A stretch of DNA of 64,000 nucleotides from Geminicoccus roseus DSM 18922 (lineage in GTDB: Bacteria; Pseudomonadota; Alphaproteobacteria; Geminicoccales; Geminicoccaceae). Positions 51,328 to 59,246 of this stretch are shown here, piece after piece. The translations under genes and the position numbers were made by a program. Under the pieces are notes generated by a model, which saw only the letters and a list, made by a program, of their open reading frames with translations, searched no databases and was not told the DNA's origin. Numbering within the stretch: position 1 is the first letter of the stretch; each line of letters opens with the position of its first letter. The DNA lies in assembly GCF_000427665.1 (NCBI RefSeq), contig NZ_KE386572.1, positions 2,938,196 to 3,002,195 of the forward strand. The letters run 5' to 3'.

Positions 51328-51370
51328 TCCCTGCCGGCGGAAGGGGGGGAAGCGCAGCCGCCGGCAGGGA
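51328..51370. terminator. Convergent terminator hairpin
   Basis: A 13-bp perfect stem (TCCCTGCCGGCGG at 51328-51340 and its complement at 51358-51370) around a 17-nt purine-rich loop, between the stops of the phosphoesterase and CAP-RTX genes. Confidence 0.65.
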
Positions 51371-51410
51371 GGCGCGATGCCGTGAGGACTTCTCCCGGCA
51401 TCGTGCGGGT

Positions 51411-52964
51411 TCAGGACCAGGCGATGTCCGACTTCATCTGCAGGTCGGTCGGGAGCACATGGTCGAGGGTGACCACCAGGCTGGCGGCGGCACCGCCGGC
51501 ACCGTCGGCATCCACCGAGATGTCGGTGCCGCCCCGGCCGTTGGCGGCGAGCAGCAGGTGCTGGTCGGCCACCGGGTCGGTGCCGGCATAGTCCTCGAAC
51601 AGGTCGGTGAGGTCGATCTGGTCCTGGCCGGTCCGGAAGTCGGTGACGTGGCGGCCGGCGCCGGCGCTGTCGAACACGAACAGGTCCTCGCCGCTGCCGC
51701 CGGTGAGACGGGCCTTGCCGTCGCCGGCCACCAGCATGTCGTCGCCGCCGCCGCCGCTCAGGAACGACTTCACGTCGTTGCCGACCAGGATGTTGTCCAG
51801 GCGGTTGCCGTAGCCGATCTGGGTCGAGGAGCCGACCAGCTCGAGATTCTCGACATGGTCGGGCAGGGCGAACCAGGTCGCCTTGCTTTCCACGGTGTCG
51901 GTGCCCTGGTCGTGGCGCTCGACCACCCGGTCGCGGCCATGGTCGACCCGGTAGGTATCGTCGCCGCCCCGGCCGGTCATCCGGTCGGCGCCGCCCAGCC
52001 CGTCCAGCAGGTCATGGCCGTCGGTGCCATAGAGGCGGTCGCCCCGGCTGGTGCCGATGACCTCGTTGTCCGGCTCGGCGCTCTTCGGCAATTCGTGCGG
52101 GTCGGAAGGGGCAGGCTCGGGCATGGGCTCCGGGGTCGGCTTGGGCTCAGGCTCGGGCTCGGGCTTCGGGGTCGGCTCCGGCTTGGGCTGAGGAACCGGC
52201 TCGGGCTCCGGGATCGGCTCCGGCTTGGGTGCCGGCGTGGGCGTCGGGGTGGGGGCGGGGGCCGTGCTGGAGCCGGTCACGTCCAGCTTGACGTTCTGCG
52301 CGCCGATGGTGACCTGCTGGCTGTGGCTCACCCCGGCGCCGGCATAGGTGACGGTGTAGGTGCCGGACGCCAGGTCCATCTGGTAGCCGCCAGTGGCCAT
52401 GGTGGTGGTGGTGAAGCTGCCGCCTGAGCCGGTCGCGGTCACGGTGACGCTGCCCAGGCCTTCGCCCGGGTCGTAGAACCTGTCGCCGTCGGCGTCCTTG
52501 AAGGCGACGCCGGTCAGGATCGACTGGCTGCCCTGGCGCCCGAACACCTCGGTGAGCATGGCGGTGTCGCCGCCGCGATACTCGCCCGTCTGCAGGCCGA
52601 TGCCGATCTCGCGCAGGCCGGTATTGAGGATGTTGGCCCGGTGGCCCGGGCTGTTCATCAGCCCCTCATGCATCCGGTCGGCCTCGTCGCGCAGGCCGGA
52701 GGGAGCCCGGACCGACTGCAGGGCGACGTTCTCCGCCCAGCCGTTCCAGCCGGTATAGCCGGCGGCGGTGATGCGATCCCCGGGGTTCGAGCCGTTGGCG
52801 CCGGTATGCGAGAAGGTGTCGGTGGCGAGCATCCAGGAACTGTGCTGGTCGGCGGCGCTGTTGAGCGCGCTGTCGAAGGCCAGGGGCTGGGCGCCGGTCT
52901 TGGCGCGTTCGACGTTCACGAGTTCGAGCAGGTACTGCTCGTCGGCGGTCGGCTCTGTCGGCAC
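51411..52964 (-). CDS. CAP/SCP domain protein with SdrD-like, proline-rich and RTX regions
   Basis: A 517-residue modular secreted protein. Order: CAP/PR-1 domain (12-143, with SPGHRANIL and DRMHEGL); an SdrD/CNA-B-like beta domain with a calcium-type loop DADGDRFYDPGEG (155-230); an alternating Pro-Glu/Lys linker (235-289); and RTX-type calcium repeats (304-341, GTDGHDLLDGLGGADRMTG; 384-430) with a serralysin-like C-terminal region (431-517). There is no N-terminal signal peptide, so type I secretion through the C-terminus is expected; no T1SS genes are nearby. The GTG start follows GAAGGAAAG. Confidence 0.87.
   Translation of the reverse strand: MPTEPTADEQYLLELVNVERAKTGAQPLAFDSALNSAADQHSSWMLATDTFSHTGANGSNPGDRITAAGYTGWNGWAENVALQSVRAPSGLRDEADRMHEGLMNSPGHRANILNTGLREIGIGLQTGEYRGGDTAMLTEVFGRQGSQSILTGVAFKDADGDRFYDPGEGLGSVTVTATGSGGSFTTTTMATGGYQMDLASGTYTVTYAGAGVSHSQQVTIGAQNVKLDVTGSSTAPAPTPTPTPAPKPEPIPEPEPVPQPKPEPTPKPEPEPEPKPTPEPMPEPAPSDPHELPKSAEPDNEVIGTSRGDRLYGTDGHDLLDGLGGADRMTGRGGDDTYRVDHGRDRVVERHDQGTDTVESKATWFALPDHVENLELVGSSTQIGYGNRLDNILVGNDVKSFLSGGGGDDMLVAGDGKARLTGGSGEDLFVFDSAGAGRHVTDFRTGQDQIDLTDLFEDYAGTDPVADQHLLLAANGRGGTDISVDADGAGGAAASLVVTLDHVLPTDLQMKSDIAWS
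52098..52262 (-). repeat. Proline-rich low-complexity linker coding repeat
   Basis: Encodes residues 235-289, in which every second residue is Pro through most of the length (P-T, P-E, P-K, P-Q dipeptides). At DNA level it is a degenerate 6-nt-periodic tract, prone to length change by slippage. It acts as a stiff spacer between the adhesive head and RTX tail. Confidence 0.8.
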
Positions 52965-53415
52965 GGTGCGCTTTCCTTCTGTCGGGGATCACCGCAGGGC
53001 GAGCGGCGGGCTTCCCGGGAAAGGCCTGTTTCCGGGTTGGCCGCTGTGCTGCGGGAGGTTCTTGCGGTCGGTGACCGTGGGAATTTCCACCACAGAGTTG
53101 ATCCTGCCGCCAGAGGGCGCGGCAGGAATTATGATTAATTTCTGGTATGCGGGCTGAAATCTTTCCAAATATCCGGAACTCGCCAGTACATGCGTCTGAT
53201 TTCCGGCAGGTAGGTGGTCGTTCCCTCAACCGCCGGCCGGCCGGCGGGACATGGACCGCGAACCGCCCGCCATCCTAGAATGGACGCGCATGGCGAAGGG
53301 CCGGCGGCCAGCCGGCACCTCGTGGACCACCGCATGCAACCGGCGCTTGCCTCGTGCGCTTAGCGGGTGACGCCGCGCCCCGTGCGCCCCCTTTAGAACG
53401 CCGAAGGATGGTTCC
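52965..53415. other. Intergenic region with hairpin, no gene seen
   Basis: A 451-nt gap between the divergent CAP-RTX and membrane-protein genes. It has a 9-bp stem hairpin (TCCTGCCGC/GCGGCAGGA, 53102-53127), a short AT-rich patch around 53125-53190, and an 18-nt GC palindrome at 53230-53247. Short reading frames here lack coding character. Promoters for both flanking genes should be inside. Confidence 0.5.
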
Positions 53416-53895
53416 TTGCCGGAAGAACCGGTCGATCTGCTCAAGTTCTATCGCAGCGAGATCCAGTTCGAGAGCCAGATGCTCTCCAGCCGGCTGAACT
53501 CGTTCATCTCCTCCCAGTCCTTCCTGCTGATCGCCTATGGCTCCTCGATGGGCGTACTGGTCGGCCAGTGGCGCAACCCGTTCACCCTGGCCCTGCCGCC
53601 GTTCCTGGGACTGCTGGGCCTGGTGCTGGCGCTGCAGACCTGGCCCGGCATCCGCACCGCCTACGCGGCGGTCGAGGAATGGCACAAGAAGCAGGGCGTG
53701 CTGCTCGCCCGGCATCCCGACCTGGAGATCTATTTTCGGCGGTCCTTCGTCGACTTCCGGACGCGCGTCCAGGGCGAGACGGTCGAGTACCGGTTCCAGC
53801 AGGGCACCATGTTCACCCGGCACTCGCCTTGGATCCTCAGCATCGCCTGGTGCTATTTCACGGCACTGCCGGTCGTGATGTACCTGTTCTTCTGA
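53416..53895 (+). CDS. Conserved hypothetical membrane protein
   Basis: A 159-residue protein with a helical head (LLKFYRSEIQFESQMLSSRLNSFISSQSFLL), hydrophobic segments near 34-50, 57-73 and 140-157, and a central soluble loop with charged residues. It uses a TTG start with AAGGA 7 nt upstream. No family or function recognised. It is followed by the second RpiR gene after a 153-nt gap. Confidence 0.65.
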   Translation: MPEEPVDLLKFYRSEIQFESQMLSSRLNSFISSQSFLLIAYGSSMGVLVGQWRNPFTLALPPFLGLLGLVLALQTWPGIRTAYAAVEEWHKKQGVLLARHPDLEIYFRRSFVDFRTRVQGETVEYRFQQGTMFTRHSPWILSIAWCYFTALPVVMYLFF

Positions 53896-53918
53896 CCGGG
53901 CCAGGGCCGCGGGCAGGG

Positions 53919-53969
53919 CTGTCGGTTTTCCCTCAGCACCAGCGTGAGTGGCCTCGCTCTGTCGGTTTT
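53919..53969. repeat. Direct repeat CTGTCGGTTTT upstream of RpiR 2
   Basis: The 11-mer CTGTCGGTTTT occurs at 53919-53929 and 53959-53969, each followed by a pyrimidine-rich run ending in CTCA or TTCA. The 40-bp period is near four helical turns. It lies 80-130 nt upstream of the RpiR 2 start, a reasonable place for an operator pair. Confidence 0.4.
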
Positions 53970-54048
53970 TCTTCACTATCGGCAGCCGCTGGTTCATGCT
54001 TTGCGACAGCATGGATCCAGTGACGAGGTGACCGCCGATGGGAAATCG

Positions 54049-54963
54049 ATGCCCCTGCGCGATCGGCTGACGCAGGCCGGCCTGTCGCTCACCCCCTCCG
54101 AGGCGAAGATCGCCCAGGTCCTGCTGTCCGACTACCCGATGTCCGGGCTGGGGACCGCCACCAGCCTGGCCCGCCGGGCCGGCGTGAGCGATCCGACCGT
54201 GGTGCGCCTGGTGGTGAAGCTCGGCTATGGCGGCTTTCCCGACTTCCAGGCCGATCTCCTGGAGGAGGTCGAGGCGCGCCTGCATTCGCCGCTCCTGATG
54301 ATGGAGGCGAAGCGGCGCGGCGCGCCCAAGGAGAATGTCGGCCAGAGCTACCTGAACTCGGTCTTGCGCAACATCGACGAGACCCGCAGCAGCACCCCGG
54401 CGCAGAGCTACGACCACGCCACCCGGCTCCTGTGGGAGACCAAGGGCAAGATCCTGGTGCTGGGCGGCCGGTTCAGCCGCAACGTCGCCTCGATGCTGGC
54501 GGGCTACCTGGCCCAGCTCCGGCCGGGCGTGCAGGACCTGGGCGTGCTTTCCCCCGCCGACTGGGACCGGCTGGTCGACCTTGGCAAGCGCGACCTCCTG
54601 GTGGTGTTCGACTACCGCCGCTACCAGTCCGACGTGGTCGCGTTCGCCCGCCAGGCCCGGGAGCGCGGCGTCGCCATCGTGCTGTTCACCGATCCCTGGC
54701 GCTCGCCGATCGCCGAGATCGCCGAGGTCGTGCTGGTGGCGCCGATCGAGGCACGCTCCCCCTACGACACGCTGGCCCCGGCCGTGGCGCAGATGGAGGC
54801 GGTGATCGCCCATGCGATCGAGGAGATCGGCGAGCCGTCCCGGCGGCGCCTGGAGGCGATCGAGAAGATCCGCCACGCCAACGCCGTCACCATCGGCGAC
54901 CCGCGGCCGCCGCCCGACCCGCGCCGGCGGGCCCGCAGGCCGAGGAGCCGGCCCGAGCCATGA
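54049..54963 (+). CDS. RpiR/MurR family transcriptional regulator 2
   Basis: A 304-residue regulator: HTH_6 (about 5-85; SLARRAGVSDPTVVRLVVKLGYGG) and SIS domain (about 125-265; GKILVLGGRFSRNVASMLAGYL, GVAIVLFTDPWRSPIAEIAEVVLVAP), then a basic Pro/Arg-rich tail. It heads the catabolic gene set that follows (49 nt gap). It is clearly related in layout to RpiR 1, but only distantly in sequence. The start at 54049 (MPLRDRL) is chosen because the upstream frame lacks coding character. Confidence 0.87.
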   Translation: MPLRDRLTQAGLSLTPSEAKIAQVLLSDYPMSGLGTATSLARRAGVSDPTVVRLVVKLGYGGFPDFQADLLEEVEARLHSPLLMMEAKRRGAPKENVGQSYLNSVLRNIDETRSSTPAQSYDHATRLLWETKGKILVLGGRFSRNVASMLAGYLAQLRPGVQDLGVLSPADWDRLVDLGKRDLLVVFDYRRYQSDVVAFARQARERGVAIVLFTDPWRSPIAEIAEVVLVAPIEARSPYDTLAPAVAQMEAVIAHAIEEIGEPSRRRLEAIEKIRHANAVTIGDPRPPPDPRRRARRPRSRPEP

Positions 54964-55012
54964 CCGCCTTCTGTTCCGTTCTTCCCATGACCCTGCCGAG
55001 AATGGCTTGCCG

Positions 55013-55663
55013 ATGACCCCGACCCTGCCGCGCCGCGACGAACCCTATGCCCGAGGCGCGACCGCGCTGCTGCTGGTGGACATGCAGCGGATCTGGCTGG
55101 AGCCCGGCCTCGATCCGGCGCACGCCGACTGGGGCCCGGACCACCATTTCTACAAGGTCACCCGGGAGACCGTGATCCCCAACCAGCGCCGCCTCCTGGC
55201 GGCGGCCCGCGCGTCGGGGGTCGAGGTCCTGCACACCATCATCCAGAGCCTGACCGAGGATGGCCGCGACCGCTCGCTCGACCACAAGCTGACCCCTATC
55301 CACATCCCGCCGAGCCTGGCCGAGGGCCTGCCGCCGCCGGAGCTGGCCCCGGTCGGCGACGAGATCCTGCTGCCCAAGACCTCCTCCGGCGTCTTCAACT
55401 CAACCAACATCGACTATGTCCTGAAGAACCTGGGCATCCGGCACCTGGTGGTGGCGGGCGTGCTGACCGACCAGTGCGTCGACATGACGGTGCGCGACGG
55501 CGCCGACCGCGGCTACCTGGTCACCTGCGTCTCGGATGCGTGCGCCGCACCCACCCCGGAGCGCCATGCCATCGCGCTCAAGGCGTTCGGCGGCTATTGC
55601 TGGGTCGCGGACACTGACACCGTGGCGGCGCGCTTCGAGGCGCTGGGCAGGGAGGCCGGCTGA
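55013..55663 (+). CDS. Cysteine hydrolase (isochorismatase/N-carbamoylsarcosine amidase family)
   Basis: A 216-residue cytoplasmic amidohydrolase. The catalytic triad is visible as D23 (LLLVDMQ), K122 (LPKTSSGVF) and C155 (LTDQCVDMTVRDGADRGY). Nucleophilic-Cys members cleave ureido, carbamoyl or amide bonds (N-carbamoylsarcosine, biuret, nicotinamide). Its stop shares one base with the start of the glutamine-synthetase-like gene (TGATG), so the products are probably made in step. Confidence 0.88.
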   Translation: MTPTLPRRDEPYARGATALLLVDMQRIWLEPGLDPAHADWGPDHHFYKVTRETVIPNQRRLLAAARASGVEVLHTIIQSLTEDGRDRSLDHKLTPIHIPPSLAEGLPPPELAPVGDEILLPKTSSGVFNSTNIDYVLKNLGIRHLVVAGVLTDQCVDMTVRDGADRGYLVTCVSDACAAPTPERHAIALKAFGGYCWVADTDTVAARFEALGREAG

Positions 55664-56994
55664 TGGCCGATTGGACCACCACGCCGCTGGCCAGCATCGT
55701 CACCACCGACCTGGCCGGGATCACCCGGGGGCGGCCGGTGACCCATGAGCGGCTGGAGCGGGTCGCCACCGCCGGGGTCGGCTGGGTTCCGGCCAATCTG
55801 TGCCTGACCCCCTTCAACACCATCGCCGACCCGAACCCCTGGGGTTCGTCCGGCGACCTGCGGCTGATCCCCGACCTGCCGGCCCGCTATGCCACCGACC
55901 GGACCGGCGCCGACACCCAGTTCGACATGGTGATGGGCGACCTGGTCGAGCTGGACGGCCGGCCCTGGCCGGGCTGCACCCGCACCCAGCTCAAGGACGC
56001 GCTGGCGGCGCTGAAAGCCGCGACCGGCCTGTCGGTGCTGGCGACCTTCGAGCAGGAGTTCCAGCTCGCACCCGCCGACCCGGCCACGCCGCCCGGCCAC
56101 GCCTTCTCGTTCGAGGCGCTGCGCCGGGCGGACCCGTTCGCGCCGCGCCTGGTCGCCTCCATGGAGCAGGCCGGGATCGAGCCCGAGATGGTGCTCACCG
56201 AATATGGCGACCACCAGTTCGAGGTCACCCAGGCGCCGGCCGACGCCCTGGTGGCGGCCGACCGGGCCATCGCGACCCGGGAACTTGCGCGCGAGGTCGC
56301 CCGCGTCCTGGGCCGGCGGGCCAGCTTCGCGCCCAAGCCGGCGCGTCACGCGGTCGGCAACGGCGTGCATGTCCATTTCAGCTTCGTCGACGGGCAGGGC
56401 CGCCCGGCCATGTACGACGCAAGCGGGCCGGGCGGGCTGTCGGGAGCGGCCGGCGCGTTCTGCGCCGGGGTGCTGCGCCACCTGCCGGCGATCACCGCGT
56501 TCACCGCGCCCAGCGTGCCGTCCTACTATCGCCTGGCGCCGCACAACTGGAGCGCGTCCTACACCTGGCTCGGCCAGTGCGACCGCGAGGCGAGCCTGCG
56601 GATCTGCCCGGTGGTCACGCTCGGCGGGCGGGATCCGGCCCGGCAGTACAATGTCGAGTACCGGGCCGCCGACGCCACCGGCAATCCCTACCTGACGCTC
56701 ACCGCCATCGTCCGGGCGGGCCTGGCCGGCATCACCGGCAAGCTGGCGACCCCGCCTCTGGTTAGCGGCGATCCCAGCACGATGGACGCGGCGGAGCTGG
56801 CCCGCCACGGGCTGAAGCGGCTGCCGGAATCCCTGCCGGACGCGCTGGCGGCGCTCAAGGCCGACCCGGTGGTAACCGGCTGGTTCCAGCCGAGCTTCAT
56901 CGAGAGCTTTTTGGGCGTGAAGCGCGCCGAGATCGAGTTCCTGAAGGGCCGGGACGAGCCCGCGATCTGCGCGGCCTACCGGATGCTCTACTGA
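55663..56994 (+). CDS. Glutamine synthetase-family ligase (gamma-glutamyl-amide forming)
   Basis: A 443-residue enzyme of the GS fold. N-terminal domain at about 1-115 and catalytic domain after. Motifs: TFEQEFQL, YGDHQFEVTQ, GNGVHVHFSF, RLAPHNWSASYTWL, REASLRICP and the closing EYRAADATGNPYLTL. The sequence differs much from GlnA (no adenylylation-loop motif), as in gamma-glutamylpolyamine and other gamma-glutamyl-amine synthetases. It probably attaches Glu to an amine in the ATP-dependent first step of its breakdown. TGATG overlaps tie it to both neighbours. Confidence 0.87.
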   Translation: MADWTTTPLASIVTTDLAGITRGRPVTHERLERVATAGVGWVPANLCLTPFNTIADPNPWGSSGDLRLIPDLPARYATDRTGADTQFDMVMGDLVELDGRPWPGCTRTQLKDALAALKAATGLSVLATFEQEFQLAPADPATPPGHAFSFEALRRADPFAPRLVASMEQAGIEPEMVLTEYGDHQFEVTQAPADALVAADRAIATRELAREVARVLGRRASFAPKPARHAVGNGVHVHFSFVDGQGRPAMYDASGPGGLSGAAGAFCAGVLRHLPAITAFTAPSVPSYYRLAPHNWSASYTWLGQCDREASLRICPVVTLGGRDPARQYNVEYRAADATGNPYLTLTAIVRAGLAGITGKLATPPLVSGDPSTMDAAELARHGLKRLPESLPDALAALKADPVVTGWFQPSFIESFLGVKRAEIEFLKGRDEPAICAAYRMLY

Positions 56995-57758
56995 TGCTGG
57001 ACGCCTGCCGGGTGGATACCGTCAAGAGCTCGACCGACTGGCCGCCGGCGGTCTCGGTGGTCAACGAGGCCGGCGGCTCGGACGTCGTGCTGATCTGCGA
57101 GCACGCCTCCAACCACCTGCCGGCGGAGTATGGCCGGCTGGGGGTGAGCGAGGCCGACCTGCAGCGCCACATTGCCTGGGACATCGGCGCGGCCGAGGTG
57201 ACCCTCGGCCTGTCCCGCGCCCTGGACGCGCCGGCCTTCCTTGGCACCTATTCGCGCCTGCTGGTCGACCTGAACCGGCCGTTCGGGGTGCCCTCCAGCA
57301 TGCCCGCGCGCTCGGAGGCCACCGACATACCGGGCAACCGGGAGCTCTGCCCGGCCGAGCGGGAGCGGCGGCGCCGGCTGATGTTCCAGCCCTTCCACGA
57401 CCGGATCGCCAGCTTCCTCGATGCGCGCGCCGAAACGGAACGGCCGACCCGGATCGTCACGATCCACAGCTACACCCCGGTCTTCCTGGGCGAGCGGCGG
57501 CCCTGGCATGCCGGGATCCTGTTCGAGCGCTCCGAGGCGTTCGCCCGGCAGGTGATCGAGGGCCTGGCGGAGGACCGCTCGCTCCTGATCGGCACCAACG
57601 TGCCCTACGGGATCGACCGGGCCGAGGACTATGCGATCCCGGTGCACGGCACCGACCGGGGCCACCCGGCGATCCTGGTCGAGATCCGCCACGACCTGAT
57701 CGCCGACGAGCGGGGCGTGGCCGAGTGGACCGAGCGGCTGCGCGCGGTGCTGGCGTGA
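56994..57758 (+). CDS. N-formylglutamate amidohydrolase family protein
   Basis: A 254-residue hydrolase of the HutG-type/FGase group: VVLICEHASNHLPAEYG, AWDIGAAEVTLGLSRALDAP, RLLVDLNRP, IHSYTPVFLGERRPWHAGILF and VEIRHDLI carry the metal-binding His, Asp and Glu positions of the family. It would release Glu from an N-acyl-glutamate or act on a related amide. Its ATG shares one base with the ligase stop. Confidence 0.88.
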   Translation: MLDACRVDTVKSSTDWPPAVSVVNEAGGSDVVLICEHASNHLPAEYGRLGVSEADLQRHIAWDIGAAEVTLGLSRALDAPAFLGTYSRLLVDLNRPFGVPSSMPARSEATDIPGNRELCPAERERRRRLMFQPFHDRIASFLDARAETERPTRIVTIHSYTPVFLGERRPWHAGILFERSEAFARQVIEGLAEDRSLLIGTNVPYGIDRAEDYAIPVHGTDRGHPAILVEIRHDLIADERGVAEWTERLRAVLA

Positions 57759-57854
57759 CCGCTGGCCGGGGCCGCGGCAAGGACGCGGTCCCGGCGACGA
57801 GACGACGAGCCGCCCGCACACCGCCGGCGGCGGAACGACCAAGGGGGTGACGGA

Positions 57855-59171
57855 GTGTCGACCAAAGAAGCCGCGATCTCGGCCGTGCAGGCGCAGATCG
57901 ATTCCGAGCGGGACTGGGTGGTCGGGCTGACCCGGGACATGGTGCGGATCCCCACGGTCAACCCGAAGTTCCAGGAGGACGCGGCCCTCAACCGCGAGGC
58001 CGACCTGCAGGCGCTGCTGGAGCCGATCCTGCGCGACGAGGGTTTTGCCACCGAGCAGTGGGACGCCCTGCCGGGCCGGCCGAACCTGGTCGGCGAGAAG
58101 GCCGGCGCGGAGGAGCGCAGCCTGATCCTGTGCGGCCATATCGACGTGGTGCCGGTGGGGGCTGCCGGCGACTGGACCGTGGACCCGTTCGGCGGCGAGG
58201 TGAAGGACGGCCGGCTGTACGGGCGCGGCTCGATCGACATGAAGGGCGGGGTCGCCGCCTGCATCGCCGCATCGCGGGCGATCCGGCAGGCCGGCATCGA
58301 CCTGGTCGGCCGGCTGGCCTTCCATGCGGTGGTCGACGAGGAGGCCGGCGGCTTTGGCGCCATGGACGCGGTCAAGCGCGGCAAGCTCGCCAAGGCGGTG
58401 CTGGTCGCGGAACCGACCTGGGGTGACGTGCTGCCGGCCGAGGGCGGGCTGGAATGGGTGCGCGTCACCATCCGCGGCCGCACCGCCCATGCCGGCTGGC
58501 GCTACAACGAGATCTACCCGCAGCGCCATGAGGAAGGCCGGCTGGAGCCCGGGGTCAACGCGATCGACCTCGCCAACCGCTTCATGCAGGCGCTGCGCCA
58601 CTACGAGCTGGACCGGGCGCGCGCCAAGGACCACCCGCTGGTGCCGGTCGGCCTGAACACCATCAATGTCGGGGTGATCCAGGGCGGGGCCGGGCTCGGC
58701 GGGAACGGCCTGCCGACCATCATGACCAATCCGGCGATCATCCCGGACGTGGTGGTGCTCGACCTGGACATGAAGTTCCTGCCGAACGAGAGCTCGGCGG
58801 AGGTGCGCCGGGAGTTCGAGGCCTTCGTCCACCACTTCGCCCAGACCGACGCCTGGATGCGCGGCCATCCGCCCGCGGTGCAGTGGGAACTGGGCGGGCT
58901 GCATTTCCCGGCCATGAACACGCCGGTCGACCATCCTTTGGTGACCTCGCTGGTCGAGCACCAGACCCGGCTCGGCAAGGCGCCGGAGGTCCGCGGCTTC
59001 GTCGCGGTCTGCGACGCGGCGCACTATGCCGGGGCGGGGGTCGACGGGGTGATCTTCGGCCCGTCCGGCGACGGCTTCCACGGGGTCGACGAGTATGTCG
59101 ACATCGATTCGCTGGTGCGCTCGACCAAGGTGATCGCCGCCTCGGTCATCGACTGGTGCGGGGTGCGCTAG
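57855..59171 (+). CDS. M20 family deacylase (ArgE/DapE type)
   Basis: A 438-residue metallohydrolase. Zinc ligands H95 and D97 (LCGHIDVVP), D128 (GSIDMKGG), E162-E163 (VVDEEAGG) and a distal His (GDGFHGVDEY) are present, with a lid domain in 215-330. It would remove an acyl group from an amino acid or hydrolyse a dipeptide. It has a GTG start; AAGGGGGTGACG lies upstream. 96 nt separate it from the preceding gene, so it likely belongs to the same transcript. Confidence 0.9.
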   Translation: MSTKEAAISAVQAQIDSERDWVVGLTRDMVRIPTVNPKFQEDAALNREADLQALLEPILRDEGFATEQWDALPGRPNLVGEKAGAEERSLILCGHIDVVPVGAAGDWTVDPFGGEVKDGRLYGRGSIDMKGGVAACIAASRAIRQAGIDLVGRLAFHAVVDEEAGGFGAMDAVKRGKLAKAVLVAEPTWGDVLPAEGGLEWVRVTIRGRTAHAGWRYNEIYPQRHEEGRLEPGVNAIDLANRFMQALRHYELDRARAKDHPLVPVGLNTINVGVIQGGAGLGGNGLPTIMTNPAIIPDVVVLDLDMKFLPNESSAEVRREFEAFVHHFAQTDAWMRGHPPAVQWELGGLHFPAMNTPVDHPLVTSLVEHQTRLGKAPEVRGFVAVCDAAHYAGAGVDGVIFGPSGDGFHGVDEYVDIDSLVRSTKVIAASVIDWCGVR

Positions 59172-59246
59172 CAGCCGCATTCCGCAAAGGGCTGCAGTAG
59201 GATAGAGCAGCGGGGCTGATCGGATCGTCCCCTGTGCGGGAGCGGC

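Noticed and set aside
53102-53127. 9-bp hairpin as a terminator
   Set aside because: No gene reads into it from either side: the flanking genes are divergent, so a leader structure or chance fold is as likely.
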